A program made the translations under genes and the position numbers. A stretch of 64,000 nucleotides of DNA from Sabellastarte sp. h YS-2021 (Eukaryota > Annelida > Polychaeta > Sabellida > Sabellidae). The notes below the pieces were generated by a model, which was not told the DNA's origin, did no database searches, and saw only the letters and a list, made by a program, of their open reading frames with translations. The DNA lies in the NCBI GenBank assembly GCA_964017235.1, contig OZ024931.1:97544221-97608220 (forward strand), in the 5' to 3' direction. Positions 47,729 through 59,470 of the stretch are shown here, one piece after another; position 1 is the first letter of the stretch; every line of letters begins with the position of its first letter.

Positions 47729-48730
47729 TGTTACATATATTGGACACTATATTAGTACATTGTATATTACATATATTAGGCACTATATTAGTGCATTGTT
47801 TATTTTAAGCTTTATGTTTATACATTGTCATAAAAGATAATTGTGTTGTTGGTTCTTTTTGTGTGTTGACATTTAAAGTAAGGGAGTTATTGACTTTTGT
47901 GTTTTAGTGTTTATTGATCTGTTCACAGACTGGGGGAAATCCCCCCCTCAGTGGTTATGATAGATTTGGGGAAACCCAATTGCCAGTAGTTTCTAGAACT
48001 TCCTCCTTTGGCCTAGATGGCTCAAGCTTTTCTGAGTTGGTTCTGTACAGTTCCAGAGCAATCTGTGAATGTATATAAGGAATGTACATCTGACTACAAA
48101 AAAACTTTGTATTCGCTGGCTATAAGGAGAGCTATTGTGTTTTGGAATATAATATATGCTTATATTACTGTGAACTTTTACTGGAGTGAACTAGATACAT
48201 TGTCTGGACAGATTTATTGCACTTTGGATATTTTTGGATATTGTACAGTTATATAACAGAGAGTGGATTTACTGCATTTTGGACATTGTCCATATCTTGG
48301 AGAAGACAGTACAATTGTGTTAACTCTCTAAAAACCTCCAGACAGACCTTCTGTGTGACTGGATATATAAAGGATAGCAGGACAAGCACCTTTTGTGTTG
48401 TTGAGTGTGAGACAGGTCACAAGATATAGATATCCGTGTGTGAGTGAACATTGGACAGATCACAGGACATTGGATAGACCACAGAATATACTACAGGACT
48501 GATTACGGAACAGATTGCTGGATACGGCGGATAAACTTAACTCTTAATCTCAGTGGTCAGGTCAGCTAGATCTTGTTATTGTATTAGTGTGTTTGGTTAA
48601 GAGCATACCATTTGACTGTAATCATTATTGTTGACTATTAAATAAATTTGTTAAGTTTAACTTTTTGCTTTTTCTGTTACAACTTAAAGACAACCGGTAA
48701 TTGCTACCGTGCTTGCCCGTGACCGTAACA
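47729..48730 (+). repeat. 3' long terminal repeat
   Basis: 1002 bases, same as 43116-44117 except for G at 47969. Offset between the LTRs is 4613 throughout, so there are no indels. Confidence 0.97.
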
Positions 48731-49008
48731 CAAGTCAGATTTAGGCAACATTGATGTCTACTACAAATACATCCAGCATTGCAAATGTACAAATATAAGT
48801 ATCAAACACATACTTATAAAGTAACAAAATGCTGAGCATAAACTGAAGGAACCAATTTAAAATTTGACCCGATGACAACAGAGGTCTTTAAGATAGAAAT
48901 TGGTAAACATTCTATGGAATTTCCTATAACCTGTCTCCAAAACTCGTATAAGGAAAAACCAACGTAAAAACTAAAAATGTAGTCAAAACATACATTATTA
49001 GCTTCTAT

Positions 49009-49570
49009 CTAAACTAATGATGAGACTCCAAAGGGACATCTCATAAGGCAAATAATCTGACTCAATCCAGATGAGATTGTTGCCAAGAGATAAGTTTTGT
49101 AAGAAACTTTCTTAATGGCGGCAAAACAAAAAGATCTTGTTCTATCTGAAATCTTTTGTCTAATCCAACCCAAATATCTCAAAGCCGAAACAGGACAGAG
49201 AGACCTATGTTGAGTCAATCTGTAGTCCACAGAGACTAAGACCACCGGCTTCATTGCAGTAGGCCCATCTGAATCCAACTGGTTCTTGGCGAAAAGGCAG
49301 TTAATGGGCCAGAGTTACTTGTGGCCAATTCTCCCTATAACTAAGGGAAGGGTCCAAACATGAATGTCACTCCTTTACCTGAAGCCAGAATCAAAGACTG
49401 TCTTGAAAGGTAATAACTTCAAGGAAGCCTTCCTCAAAACCTCAAAGGTTGTTTGTCAAGAGCATGTAGGACCAATGACCAAATCCAAAGCTATTGGTTT
49501 GTCTCTAATACTAAAAGTTGCTAATTGTCTTACTCATCTCAAGACTTTTAGACACTTTTTGACCCTTTAA
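49009..49570 (-). pseudogene. DIRS tyrosine recombinase fragment (copy B)
   Basis: The minus-strand frame 49278-49009 has LCPVSALRYLGW (compare LCPVRALRYYLDKTKD in copy D), then a diverged FAAIKKV...TISSG...IICL stretch that corresponds to the region before the catalytic core. Upstream bases to about 49570 align with the N-terminal recombinase region of copy D. The catalytic R..H..R and Y residues are not found, as the fragment ends near 49009. Non-functional. Confidence 0.65.
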
Positions 49571-49640
49571 GTCCCAAACCATCTGCGATTGCTGTTCTAC
49601 AGCCCACAACAGTGGATGGTATTAGGATGTTTTCCTTGAA

Positions 49641-50201
49641 CTAGTAGTTCAGGAAATTTGCTCCATCTGGAATAGTGGGGTTTGCAATATGTACCTGGCT
49701 CTCTTCACACCACTTCCCAAAATTGACCAATTGATTCACAGATTCTCCTTGAGGAGTACCCCTAAGGCTCCTTAATTGTTTCACTACTTCCTCTGGGAAT
49801 CTTCCTGAATATTCATGACTGACTCCTGATGCCAAATATGAAAATTCAAGTAAGCTAGATTGTTGTGAAGTGTGTTGCTGAATGGTTGAGTCAACAGATT
49901 CACCCACAATGGAAGTCTTAGAAAGAGTTTTGTGGACAGATTCACCAGGTCCCAAAACCAAGACATCCCTGGCCACCCTGGTGCAATCATGATGATTCTG
50001 CACCTGTAGGTAGTCATCTGTTGAATTACCTGAGGGATGAGGGTCACTGGACAAAACACATAACTGACCAGACCCTCCCAAGAGACGTTCAATGCATCTG
50101 TTTCCCAAGCCTGACTGTCTGAGACATGAGACACAGACATCTTTTGCATCACCTGCAGGACCAAGGCCCTGGGCAAAACACATGTCCATCCAGACCTTCA
50201 C
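49641..50201 (-). pseudogene. DIRS pol linker region between RNase H and recombinase (copy B)
   Basis: A 186-residue open frame and overlapping frames match the corresponding part of copy D (60710-61190): short matches are MSWFWDLV, CIERLLGGSG / CVEHLLGGSG and ISWEGL. Two overlapping frames are open, so the original frame is uncertain. Function of this part is unknown to me; it joins the pol and recombinase domains. Confidence 0.55.
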
Positions 50202-50217
50202 AAGCCTGACAGGAGAC

Positions 50218-50830
50218 CTACATAGGAAGCTTGTGATTCATCTTTGTTGCAAACACATCAACCACTGACTGATGGCAGCAATGGCTAATTTGATTGAAAA
50301 CCTGATGATTCATAGCCCCTTTGGTTTGAAACACCTTATCTCTCTGGACAAGGAATCTGCTAGAACATTTAGATTCCCTGGGATGCACTTTCCCTGAATC
50401 TGAATCATCCTGGCATTCATCCAAACCATGATTCTTGAGATTAAGGTACATATTACCTGAGAGTGGATGCCTCCCTGGTTGTTCATATTGGCAACCACTA
50501 ATGAATTGTCTGTGAAAATCAACAGATTCCAATTCAGAAGCTCATTTTTGAATCATTTTTAAGCTAACAACATTGCTTTTAACTGTAGAATGTTATGTGG
50601 AGCCTTGACTCTTCCTGATTCCATAGACCACTGGCTGTGGATGCTTCAAGTGAGCACCCCAACCCTTTAGGGAAGCATCTGTGAAAGGAAGGAGACTGTG
50701 CTCCTTCTGAAGGAGTGGTGAGTCCTCCTTCAAAATTGAACGATTGGTCCACCACTGAAGATGATCACTGTGAACCAGAGACACAAGAAGTGGGATATCC
50801 AAATACTGAGGATATCAGCAGTGTTTCCAG
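50218..50830 (-). pseudogene. DIRS RNase H fragment (copy B)
   Basis: FTDASLKGWGAHLKHP (near 50690-50640) holds the first catalytic Asp of DIRS-type RNase H. FTDNSLVVANMNNQGG followed by GNLNVLADSLSR holds the second and third acidic positions. The segments are in different frames with stops between them (for example 50533-50593). A relative at 61170-61600 in copy D is similar. Confidence 0.75.
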
Positions 50831-51470
50831 ATACCATTGGAGTGACTTCATGTGCAGACAACCTGACATGAGCTTCCTTCAAGATGAGTGAGAAGCTTTC
50901 AACATTGTAACTGTCTTTCCAAGAAGACAATCGACTTCCTTTCCTGAGGTCGAACTTGTAACCAAAAATTTGATTACTTGAGTTGGAAATAAATCTGATT
51001 TTTAGAAATTTGTGATCCAACCTAGGCTTTCGACAAGATGAACCAACCAGTGGGTGTTCTCTTGGCATTGCTGTTTTGAGTTTGTTCTCATTAGCCAACT
51101 GTCTATATACTGGCGCATACTGATGCCTTCTGCAAGAGGCATCAGTTTCACCTCTTTTGCTACCATGGTGAACTCTAGAGAAACTGTAGCAATAGTGAGG
51201 GGTAAGGCAGTGAACTGGTAGAATCTGTAGCCTCCATTGAAGCAAAGAAAGCTTTGACAGCTGGGTGCATCGGTAAAGGATGTAAACTATAAGGTTGAGT
51301 GACGTCACCCACTCGCGTCTAGTAACAAATTCCGAATATTCCACCAGTTTCACATTAATAATTACTGGCTGCAATTTTATTTGCTTGTCACAAGAAACAA
51401 ACTGTAAAATTCCAGCGATGTGACACATTGACTGGTGTTATCGCCCTTTTGTCAATCATTCCATAAAAAG
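50831..51470 (-). pseudogene. DIRS reverse transcriptase fragment (copy B)
   Basis: REWVTSLNLIVYIL corresponds to GEWVASIDLTDSYFHVP of copy D with the first catalytic Asp changed. Downstream, a YAPVYRQLANENK-like stretch lies where QYLDDW should be, and IFGYKFDLRKGSR corresponds to FLGYRFNLQEG. Heavy frameshifting; no functional YxDD. Confidence 0.6.
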
Positions 51471-51479
51471 CTTTTATCA

Positions 51480-53040
51480 AACTGCTGGGTTTTTTACTCC
51501 TGCCAACCTCACTTCTGAAAGGTCTATTATCCTCTTATTCTAAGAATGAGATCTTGTAAAACTGCCAAAACTGAATAAAGGCTTCCTAAACACAGGAAAT
51601 GACCTCTTTCCACACCTGCCTCTACAGGGCCTAGATAAATAAGGTCCTCACCCCCCTGTTACTGGTTGAGGAGCCACATGAAGGGAAAAATCCACTCTGA
51701 GACCTGTTGACCCCTTCCTAGCCATACCAAGGAGTATATTCCCTTCTAGACTATAATAATCCCAATTTACATGAAATCACTGAATAAAGTTCCTGTGAAC
51801 ATCTGACATGTCCAGCAGAAACCCCACATTAGGCGTGATAATGCATTCCAAAGATTCCTAACATGAATTAAGATATTTATAGAGCTGTATTCAGATAAAT
51901 ATCCCTCCTGTTGAGCCACATGTTTGAAGACATGGTCAAACCCCAACAAGAACACCAAAGATTTTCGAAGACTGGTTAACTGAGGACTGCAATGCAACCA
52001 TATTGCACAAAGTCGAAAACACCTCCTAGATTCTTTTAGATTAGTTGAATTGAACTAAAAAAGTGAGTCAACACATGTTTGCTCTTTCTTAAAGTCTCCT
52101 ACAAGATAAATTATTTCCAAAGGTGACTGTAAACTGTGGAAAAGGTGATATTCCTCCAGACCTCCTGCAACTAAGGAGCTGTCAAGGAAACTTATTAAGC
52201 AATGAACTACCCAACAAAAGATTCTTCTGCTCTTTTGAAGCACCAGAAGCTTCAAAGGCCTTGAAAACCCAAATATTGGCCACAATCTCTGCTGGTTGTC
52301 AACCCAAAGAATGTGTGGCAATTCCTTGATATAGGTAACTGTGACAAAACAGAGGGAACATTCACAGTGTCCCGTCTGTTATATCAATCTCTAGCCATTA
52401 ACAAACAGTCAGCCAAGCGTCTGAAAATTATGGACTAGGTTCTTGGTATCATCTGACAACCCAATTCTAAACGTTTTGGGAGGTATAGAAATTAAATTGT
52501 GCTCAAAATGTCACTTATTATTTCAATCATGTCAACCTGTGTAAGTTCATTGAAAAAAATGCCTTGTCTTGCTGAGATGAATGACAGTCCCTGTCATCTG
52601 ACAACCCGATTCTAAACCTTTTGGGAGGTATAGAAAACTTGATTGTCCTTGGATGACATCATGCAGGTATTTCCTCCACGGCATGTTTTGACGGAACCTC
52701 GATGGAAGTGTTTTCCGAAGAGGCAGTCTTTTCCTGCATTCAAAACTCCTCCATGGTGCTGTGTCCACGTCAACTTTAATGGCTGCCCCCAAGGGAGATT
52801 CCCTCTGCTGTAGAGTCGGCAATCTATTCGACTGGGATGCATACAGTGATAAAATTGCTTCCAACGCCTGGCTATTAGAACCTGACGTGTGAACAGCATT
52901 AGTGACAATTGAATTGTCATTTCTCGTCCAAAATTGTGTCATCCATGACCATTTCTGTTGTTGAAAGAGTATGTTCTTTCTATGGATGTATGGTGCACAA
53001 TTATAGCTTCCAATCTGAACCAAACGACTGGCAAGCTATA
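51480..53040 (-). pseudogene. Probable DIRS gag remnant (copy B)
   Basis: Position upstream of RT, a GRCGKR-like basic word near 51620 where gag D ends in GGRGRRK, and a 158-residue open frame at 53023-52547 are the grounds for this call. Little clear sequence similarity to gag C or D remains. A duplicated word GGGAGGTATAGAAA occurs at 52479 and 52623. Confidence 0.4.
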
Positions 53041-53698
53041 TAAACCTTATTATTGCATTAACGTCCTTCTTTATGTTGATTTATTTCCTAGAGGTTGAAG
53101 ATGATCGAATTTTCGATGTCACCATCCAAAAGTCCTTTATTTGCAAAATAATGACATGCCTTAGAAGATTCAATAAATGTATAAGTTCTGTATCATATAC
53201 ATGTAAAAATGAGGTGAGATTCACTTTAAAATCTCAAAAAAATAAATGAAACCCCGACAAAACTTCTCCTAATTCCCAAAGACGTCCATACTGTTGATGG
53301 CCAACAAAAATAATGAAGTAAACAATGTGGTCATGTGACCTATTTTGCAGGACTGACTACTGTAACCCAGTGGCCTGGTTAAGGTTGTGATATAACCTTA
53401 AATTTGCATCTCTGCGTTGGCCATTGGGTTGGATGGCTCCAACAAATAGCTACTGTTAGGAAATGGTAAGGGTATTTCGCTATAAAATGACAAGTTTATA
53501 AATTTAAACATCCAAATATTTATCAAATTTATGATACTTTACGCATACGGAAGAACAAGCATGGAAATAAGATTAAGATATATTTCTTGTTCAAGAACTG
53601 AATATCGCAGTAGTTTTAACAATGTATTTTGACAATTTCTTTCCAAAAGTCACAAATAAAATGTAGATCTGTAAGTAGGGTTGAATAAAATCTCCCTT

Positions 53699-54015
53699 TA
53701 ATTTGAAAATTATAATTTACTTAAATGTAGTTTTATAAGCTACAAGCTTTCCATGTAGAACTGAATGCTATCTTGGATGGCTGCAGGCATCTGGCCAACA
53801 TCCATAAAAAAATAGAAGTATAACACTGGTCTGATGCCATATGTCTGAGGCGAGGTGCCCAGGATAGTGAAATACCATGAGACTTCCTTCTTCGAGTTGG
53901 AAAGTTTGCCCCTATCCTATCAGCAGTGGGAAGGCAGGGTGGGACTCTCTTCAGTTTCACATGTAAGCACGTAGATCATAAAAGCTACATTTAAGTAATA
54001 AAATTTTCAATTTTA
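53699..54015. mobile_element. Small MITE-like inverted repeat element
   Basis: TTACTTAAATGTAGTTTTATA (left arm, about 53699-53743) pairs with the right arm at 53971-54015 over about 45 bases with a few mismatches. The interior has an open frame of 75 residues with no domain. No target duplication was confirmed. Confidence 0.5.
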
Positions 54016-54034
54016 TTGCACTACAATAAAATCA

Positions 54035-54714
54035 AACTACCAAACCCCACTTATAGTACAATTGTTCAAGTGGGCCCCCAACCCTTCTCTGATGCATCTG
54101 TGAACATCAACATATTGTGTTTCTTTTGATGCAGATTTGAACCCATAAGCAAGTTCTGAGGATCCATCCACCAGGCCAGATGGTCCTTTATCAACTGAGT
54201 AATTGGAAAAACTTTGTCCAAGGACTGGGGAAACTGTCAGTTGGTCTTCAGAAACCACTGAAAGGGCCTCATATGGATTTGACCCAATGGAACTGTCTTC
54301 TCCATGGAAGCCATGACCTGAGCTTCCTTGGAGTAGTAATCTGACCCTGCAAAATGGAAACTGCCAGAATTTTGAATTTGTCTATTTCCTTTTGATTTGG
54401 ATAGACCAAATCCTCTGGAAGATTGAACCGATAACCCAGAAACTCAATATCCTTGTTGGTTTGAGCTCTGATTTTTTCAAATTGACAATCCACCCCAATT
54501 TTTCGAGTGAGCAATTTATGAACATCTCAAGCACAGGTGTCCTTATCATCAGCCAATCGTCCAGATACTGATGGATTCAAACCCCTTGTGAAAAACCCAT
54601 GCATTTGACCTCTTTTACCACTCGAGTGAACTCCAATGAAGCAGTCGCAATCACGAGGAGTAGGGCTCTGAACTGATAAAACTTAAAGGCTCATCCGAAC
54701 TGATAGATCTGACC
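54035..54714 (-). pseudogene. DIRS RT/RNase H fragment (copy C)
   Basis: DIEFLGYRFNLPEDLVYPNQ and KFKILAVSILQGQITTPRK match copy D (LEFLGYRFNLQEGLVYPNQ). Toward 54035 an RNase H start, TDAS.EGLGAHLNNCTISGVW in nucleotide terms, is cut off. The frame is broken near 54310 and the YLDDW region is frameshifted. Confidence 0.7.
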
Positions 54715-54722
54715 CTGCACAT

Positions 54723-55799
54723 CAGTGTTGATTCTAGGAATTTCAAAAAGTGGGGGCGATCCCCCACCACTACACAAAATGTGGGGGAGGGGCTAAAAAT
54801 TCTGGGGGACGACTTTATGATAAGTTTAAACTAATAAAAATTACATTTTCAGTTTATTTAGACATTTTTAACAGTGGATCGACTTCTATTAATTAGTGGT
54901 CAATTTTTATTGTCTTGCCCAATAAAAATAAACTTCAAGGCTAGTGATAGAATTTTAAAAAAATACTGAAAATGGTTATTTACATCAAAGTGGCTCCTGT
55001 CACGGCATTATGGTTTTAAGTTTTCATCTGAAGTCATGGCATCACAAATTCAGTCATTACACCATCAATTCATACAAATATGTTGGAAAACCCGATAGAA
55101 TACCATGACCTCATGAATATTAATGAGTAGTCCACAAATTCTTCAAGTAAAATATTGCTAAAAAATCCAATGGAATCGTCAAATATTTTTTACGCATACA
55201 TGAGCTCTGTAGTCCATCTGTCTGTCCATCTAGTATTTGATCTTAAACAAGAAAATATTAAGAATTAAACGAAAATCTGTGACCTCATTAATATTAATGA
55301 GTTGTCCGTGAATTTTGATTCAGTAAAATATTTTTCTAGGGAATTCCGACAGATACGTACGCCCGTAGGGTCAGCACCGGCTTCACTGCCATGGCCTGTT
55401 GTGGTAACAATCCAGTCTACTGTAAGTTTCGTTTTTCTTGCAGCCATTTTTTATATAATCATCCACTTTCAGCTTAATTTTATATTTTTGGGTATAATAT
55501 GTCCAAATACTGTCTGTACCTCATAATATATTTGAGTTTGTAAACAATCACGAAACCACAATCGTCTACAGGCATTATTCGAAGAACGTTTCGACGGAAA
55601 AATCAAAACCTCGACAAACTCTCGATCCGTGCAGTGTTTCGATTTTCTAGATCTCTCGTCTTTTCGCTTCATATATTTCCCGCATCACCTTGTGTACTAC
55701 GCGTTCTCATATAATTTGGTTACCGCAGACTCCAAGAAAATCCGCGTTTTTAGGCGAATTAATGCGCGATCCCGCGGAAAACGCATCCTAGAAGCAACT
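54723..55799. mobile_element. 1077-bp hAT-like non-autonomous insertion
   Basis: CTGCACAT flanks both sides (54715-54722 and 55800-55807), an 8-bp target duplication, and the DIRS sequence rejoins exactly when one copy is removed (compare 62195-62215). The left end is CAGTGTTGATTCTAGGAA; the right end reads AGTTGCTTCTAGGATG in reverse, an imperfect inverted repeat. CAG-G ends plus 8-bp duplications fit the hAT superfamily. No transposase is encoded. Confidence 0.85.
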
Positions 55800-55807
55800 C
55801 TGCACAT

Positions 55808-56100
55808 GAAAGCGTAGGCGTTTTTAAAACTTTGGGTGTATGGGTACATGGAAATAAGCGTTGGTGAGATCTATACAAGCCACCCACTCGCCTGTCTGAA
55901 GAGAACCCGAATGACTTCCGTGGTTTCTATTTTGAAGGTGGAAACATGCAAAAAAAGTATTTACCACACTGAGATCTATTACTGAACACCATTTGTTTTC
56001 TGGCTTTGGAACCAAAAACGAACAACTGTAAAATCCGAGAGTTCTTGTTTAGAACCAGAACCACTGCCCTTTTTTAAACCATTTGTTGAACCACCTCCAC
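55808..56100 (-). pseudogene. DIRS reverse transcriptase fragment (copy C)
   Basis: MVPKPENKWCSVIDLSVVN and GEWVACIDLTNAYFHVPIHP match copy D and contain the RT motif A region with its Asp. The frame shifts between the two segments (around 55950), and the sequence stops at the hAT-like insertion. Confidence 0.78.
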
Positions 56101-57169
56101 CAAAGCTTCCTGCTTTACTGGGGATGTATAACTGCTTTTAATTTAAGGAAACCATGTCAAAGGAGGTTTCTGTTTGAATGGTAGACAATAACCTTGCTTT
56201 AAAACAAGAACCACCCTCGGATGAGCCTTTAAGTTTTCCCACACTCTCCAAAAGCCTTCTAAACGGGAACCAGGATATTTTGTGCTTACCTCCTTGTAGT
56301 CACTTCCTTCTGGGAAGGTCAAAAATGTCCTTTGGACATAGCTGGATGGTGGGGATCATTATCATCAACATCATTACTACCCAAAGCCGAAAACTCCTCA
56401 TACTGCCATAGTTCAACCTAAGGTTGCGCTGGAGGTAAAGCCAAAGACTGCTGTGCAGATTTCTTAACTTGATCCCTACCGGAAAACACAGGAGGAACTA
56501 AGCATTCCACAACCCTCACTTCTAAATCCAACCATTTTTAATGGTTTCCAGAGTGTCAGCATAAGCTCAAGAATGCTCTTCCCTAGACCGGATTTCACCC
56601 TGTTCCAAATTCAGATCCGGATCCTCTGAAGACTGAGAGTAAGATCTTTTCCTAGAAACAACGGATTCACCAAAAAACTGACCAGAAGTGAACTGTTGTT
56701 CTAACTCTGCTCTAGTAACAGTTGCCGACCTTCTCTTCAAATGACTGGGAGCCCCAGCACTCGCAGAAGAAGACAGTTGAGCTATAGTTTTCTCCAAAGG
56801 TTGTCTAACAACATGTACACTGTCCCTGCTGGAGATAGTACGACTGCCGGCAGTTTCAGATTCCTTCTGCTCCAAATTCTGTAATATTTGTGACAAATTA
56901 GCAAATTCACTAAAAAATCTGTTATATTTATCTTCTAAGGACCTACTTTTCTGAGAAGCTGGTACTTGACAAGAAACTGTAACTGAAGAATCTTCTTCAT
57001 CCAACAAAGAGTCATCTATACTACCATCTTTACTGCCATTATTCAAAAACACAGCAGAATTCTGATTTTTTTTTTTTTTTTTTTTTTGCTCTTATATCTA
57101 TACTCCTATTTGAAATTTTCCTCTTCTGTTCATCAGGAAATGATGAACAACAAGCATTCTGACGCATGC
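56101..57169 (-). pseudogene. DIRS gag, main part (copy C)
   Basis: The open frame 57052-56567 contains a coiled-coil-like Leu/Glu-rich stretch, a Ser-rich linker, RRSATVTRAE and RKRSYSQSSEDPDLN, which match copy D (RRTATITRAE, RKRSFSQSSEDPDPD). Upstream, CCSSFPDEQKRKI continues the Cys motif begun at 59695-59844 on the far side of the inserted element. A T/A run at 57067-57088 (poly-Lys codons) shifts the frame. The C-terminal part to 56101 is decayed. Confidence 0.75.
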
Positions 57170-57229
57170 ATTTATCTCCCGCCGTATAAATTAGATGTAC
57201 TAAAGATAGTGGAATATAAATTTTCTTGT

Positions 57230-58190
57230 GAGATGGAGGCACATGTAGAAGTGACAACAAGTTTAATGTTAGATTGCAATACTTTTAAAGACAAAAGGCA
57301 TTTACTCACTTTAGTAGCTATTACTCTGCCATCCAAAGAGCTACAGTTCTGCAACTTTATTATGCAGTAGATCAACCCAAAGTAGGTAAGGACGTATTTA
57401 GAAGAAATTGCCTATCTGTAACACTTTTAGAGATAAAAGATATTTACTTATTTTAGTGGCTATTACTCTGCCATCCAAAGAGCTACAGTTCTGCAACTTC
57501 ACTATGTGGTAGATCACCCCAAAGTAGGTGAATGATTTATTTAGAAGAAATTGCCTACCTGTAATACTTTTAGAGATAAAAGAAATTTACTCATTTTAGT
57601 AGCTATTACTCAGCTATCCAAAGAGCTACAGTTCTGCAACTTCAATATGTCGTAGATCACCCAAAAGTAGGTGAATGACTTATTTAGAAGAAATTGCCTA
57701 CCTGTAATACTTTTAGAGATAAAAGACATTTACTCATTTTAGTAGCTATTACTCAGCTATCCAAAGAGCTACAGTTCTGCAACTTCACTATGTGGTAGAT
57801 CACACAAAAGTAGGTGAATGACTTATTTAGAAGAAATTGCCTATATGTAATATTTTTAGAGATAAAAGACAATTACTCATTTTGGTAGCTATTACTCAGC
57901 TATCCAAAGAGCTACAGTTCTGCAACTTCACTATGTGGTAGATCACACAAAAGTAGGAGAATGACTTATTTAGAAGAAATTGCCTATGTGTAATATTTTT
58001 AGAGATAAAAGACAATTACTCATTTTGGTAGCTATTACTCAGCTATCCAAAGAGCTACAGTTGTGCAACTTCACTATGTGGTAGATCACCCAAAAGTAGG
58101 TGAATGACTTATTTAGAAGAAATTGCCTACCTATAATACTTTTAGAGATAAAAAGACATTTACTCATTTTAGTAGCTCTTGCTCAGCTAT
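57230..58190. repeat. 143-bp tandem array, about seven copies
   Basis: GTAGGTGAATGA starts at 57524, 57667 and 57810. Units include TTAGTAGCTATTACTCAGCT and CTACAGTTCTGCAACTTCAC, recognisably related to the 133-bp family of 5.5-10.5 kb (GTAGGTGAATGAGTTATTTG; TTTTAGAGATAA). Confidence 0.88.
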
Positions 58191-59470
58191 CTACTCACTT
58201 AGCTATTGACCTACATTTGCAAAAGCAACAAAAATATAAAGGACCCAGGAAAGTAAGCTTTTGAAAAACTAGATGAATAACAAATGAAAAGATTTGCCTA
58301 ACTTTGGTACTTGTGAAGGTATTTGACATTTATTTCCATCATAATTTTGCTACAAATAAGAAAATAGCTATTGCTCACTTATGACATGCAATGGAACCCC
58401 AAACGATATGCCATCTTATAGATAAGGAAAAAGTAGCTGAACAAATTATTTTAGGAAAATCCTGTAACTGCAGTAGTGTTTGAGTTACAATGGATTTACT
58501 CAACAGTCACAATTTCAAAGTAGCTATTACTCAGCTGTCCAGTGTGCAACAGGTTTGCAGCTTTACTATCTGATAGCTCATCAAAAACTAGATGAATAAC
58601 ATATTTGAAAATATTTCCCTAACTTGAACACTTTTGAAGATATTTGAAATTTACTTATGTTGTTATTTTGCTACAAATGAGAAAATAGCTATTACTCACT
58701 TATGGCATGCAACAGAACCCCAAACTATATGCCATCTTATAGATAAGGAAAAAGCAGCTGAATAACATATTTTTGGAAAATACTCTTACCTGCAATAGTT
58801 TTGGAGTTACAATGGATTTACTCAACAGTCACAATTTCAAAGTAGCTATTACTCAGCTATCCAATGTGCAACAGGTCTCAAACTTTAGTATGTGATACCT
58901 TACCAAAAACTAGATGAATAACATATTTGAAAAGAATTCCCTAATTTTAATACTTTTGAAGATATTTGAAATTTACTCATGTCGTTATTGTGCTTCAAAT
59001 AAGGAAATAGCTATTACTCACTTATGGCATGCAACAGAACCCCAAACTATATGGCATCTTATAATTAAGGACAAAGTAGCTGAACAACATATTTTAGGAA
59101 AATACTCTAACTGCACTAGTTTTGGAGTTACAATGGATTTACTCAACTGTAGAATTTCAAAGTAGCTATTACTCAGCTATCCAATGTGCAACAGATCTGA
59201 AACTTTACTATGTGATAGCTTATCAAAAAGTAGATGAACAACATATTTGAAAAGAATTCCCTAACTTTAATACTTTTGAAGATATTTGACATTTACTTAT
59301 GTCATTATTTTGCTACAAATAAGAAAAATAGCTATTACTCACTTATGGCATGCAATGGGACCCCAAACTATGTACCATCTTATACCTAAGGACAAAGTAG
59401 CTGAACAACATATTTGAAGAAAAAGTTGTAACTGCAATAGTTTTTGAGTTATGAGCCCTTTACTCCAAGT
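58190..59470. repeat. 321-bp dimeric repeat, about three to four copies
   Basis: ACAATGGATTTACTCAAC occurs at 58487, 58809 and 59130 (321-322 apart). Each unit is two related halves, both with AGCTATTACTCA, so it is a higher-order form of the neighbouring 143-bp family. Confidence 0.8.

Larger units (their letters stand above)
43116..48730 (+). mobile_element. Complete Gmr1-like (Ty3/gypsy) LTR retrotransposon lacking RT and RNase H
   Basis: It has 1002-bp LTRs with TGTTAC...GTAACA ends, a 4-bp target duplication CAAG (43112-43115 and 48731-48734), a tRNA-Pro-type primer site, one open frame (Gag-protease-integrase) and a polypurine tract. The internal part is 3.6 kb. Only about 300 bases separate the ORF stop from the 3' LTR, so there is no room for RT and RNase H. 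LTRs differ at one base by eye (43356 A, 47969 G), indicating recent insertion. It sits next to DIRS copy B in what is probably that element's 3' end. It would need RT supplied in trans. Confidence 0.95.
48735..53040 (-). mobile_element. DIRS-type retrotransposon copy B, decayed
   Basis: On the minus strand the order is gag (53040-51480), RT (51470-50830), RNase H (50830-50218), linker (50201-49641) and tyrosine recombinase (49570-49009), the DIRS order. The LTR retrotransposon splits the flank to its left; before that insertion the 42580-43115 terminal-type sequence was probably contiguous with 48735. Many stops and frame changes. The right boundary is approximate and no 5' terminal repeat was found. 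Confidence 0.7.

Noticed and set aside
43116-48730. Endogenous gammaretrovirus, suggested by the tRNA-Pro primer site
   Set aside because: There is no envelope gene and no RT. The integrase, zinc knuckle and SCAN-like capsid point to a Gmr1-like Ty3/gypsy retrotransposon; the primer site alone is shared.
55265-55817. Short frames around 55265-55817 as a host exon
   Set aside because: They lie within the hAT-like insertion defined by the 8-bp target duplication and have no domain.
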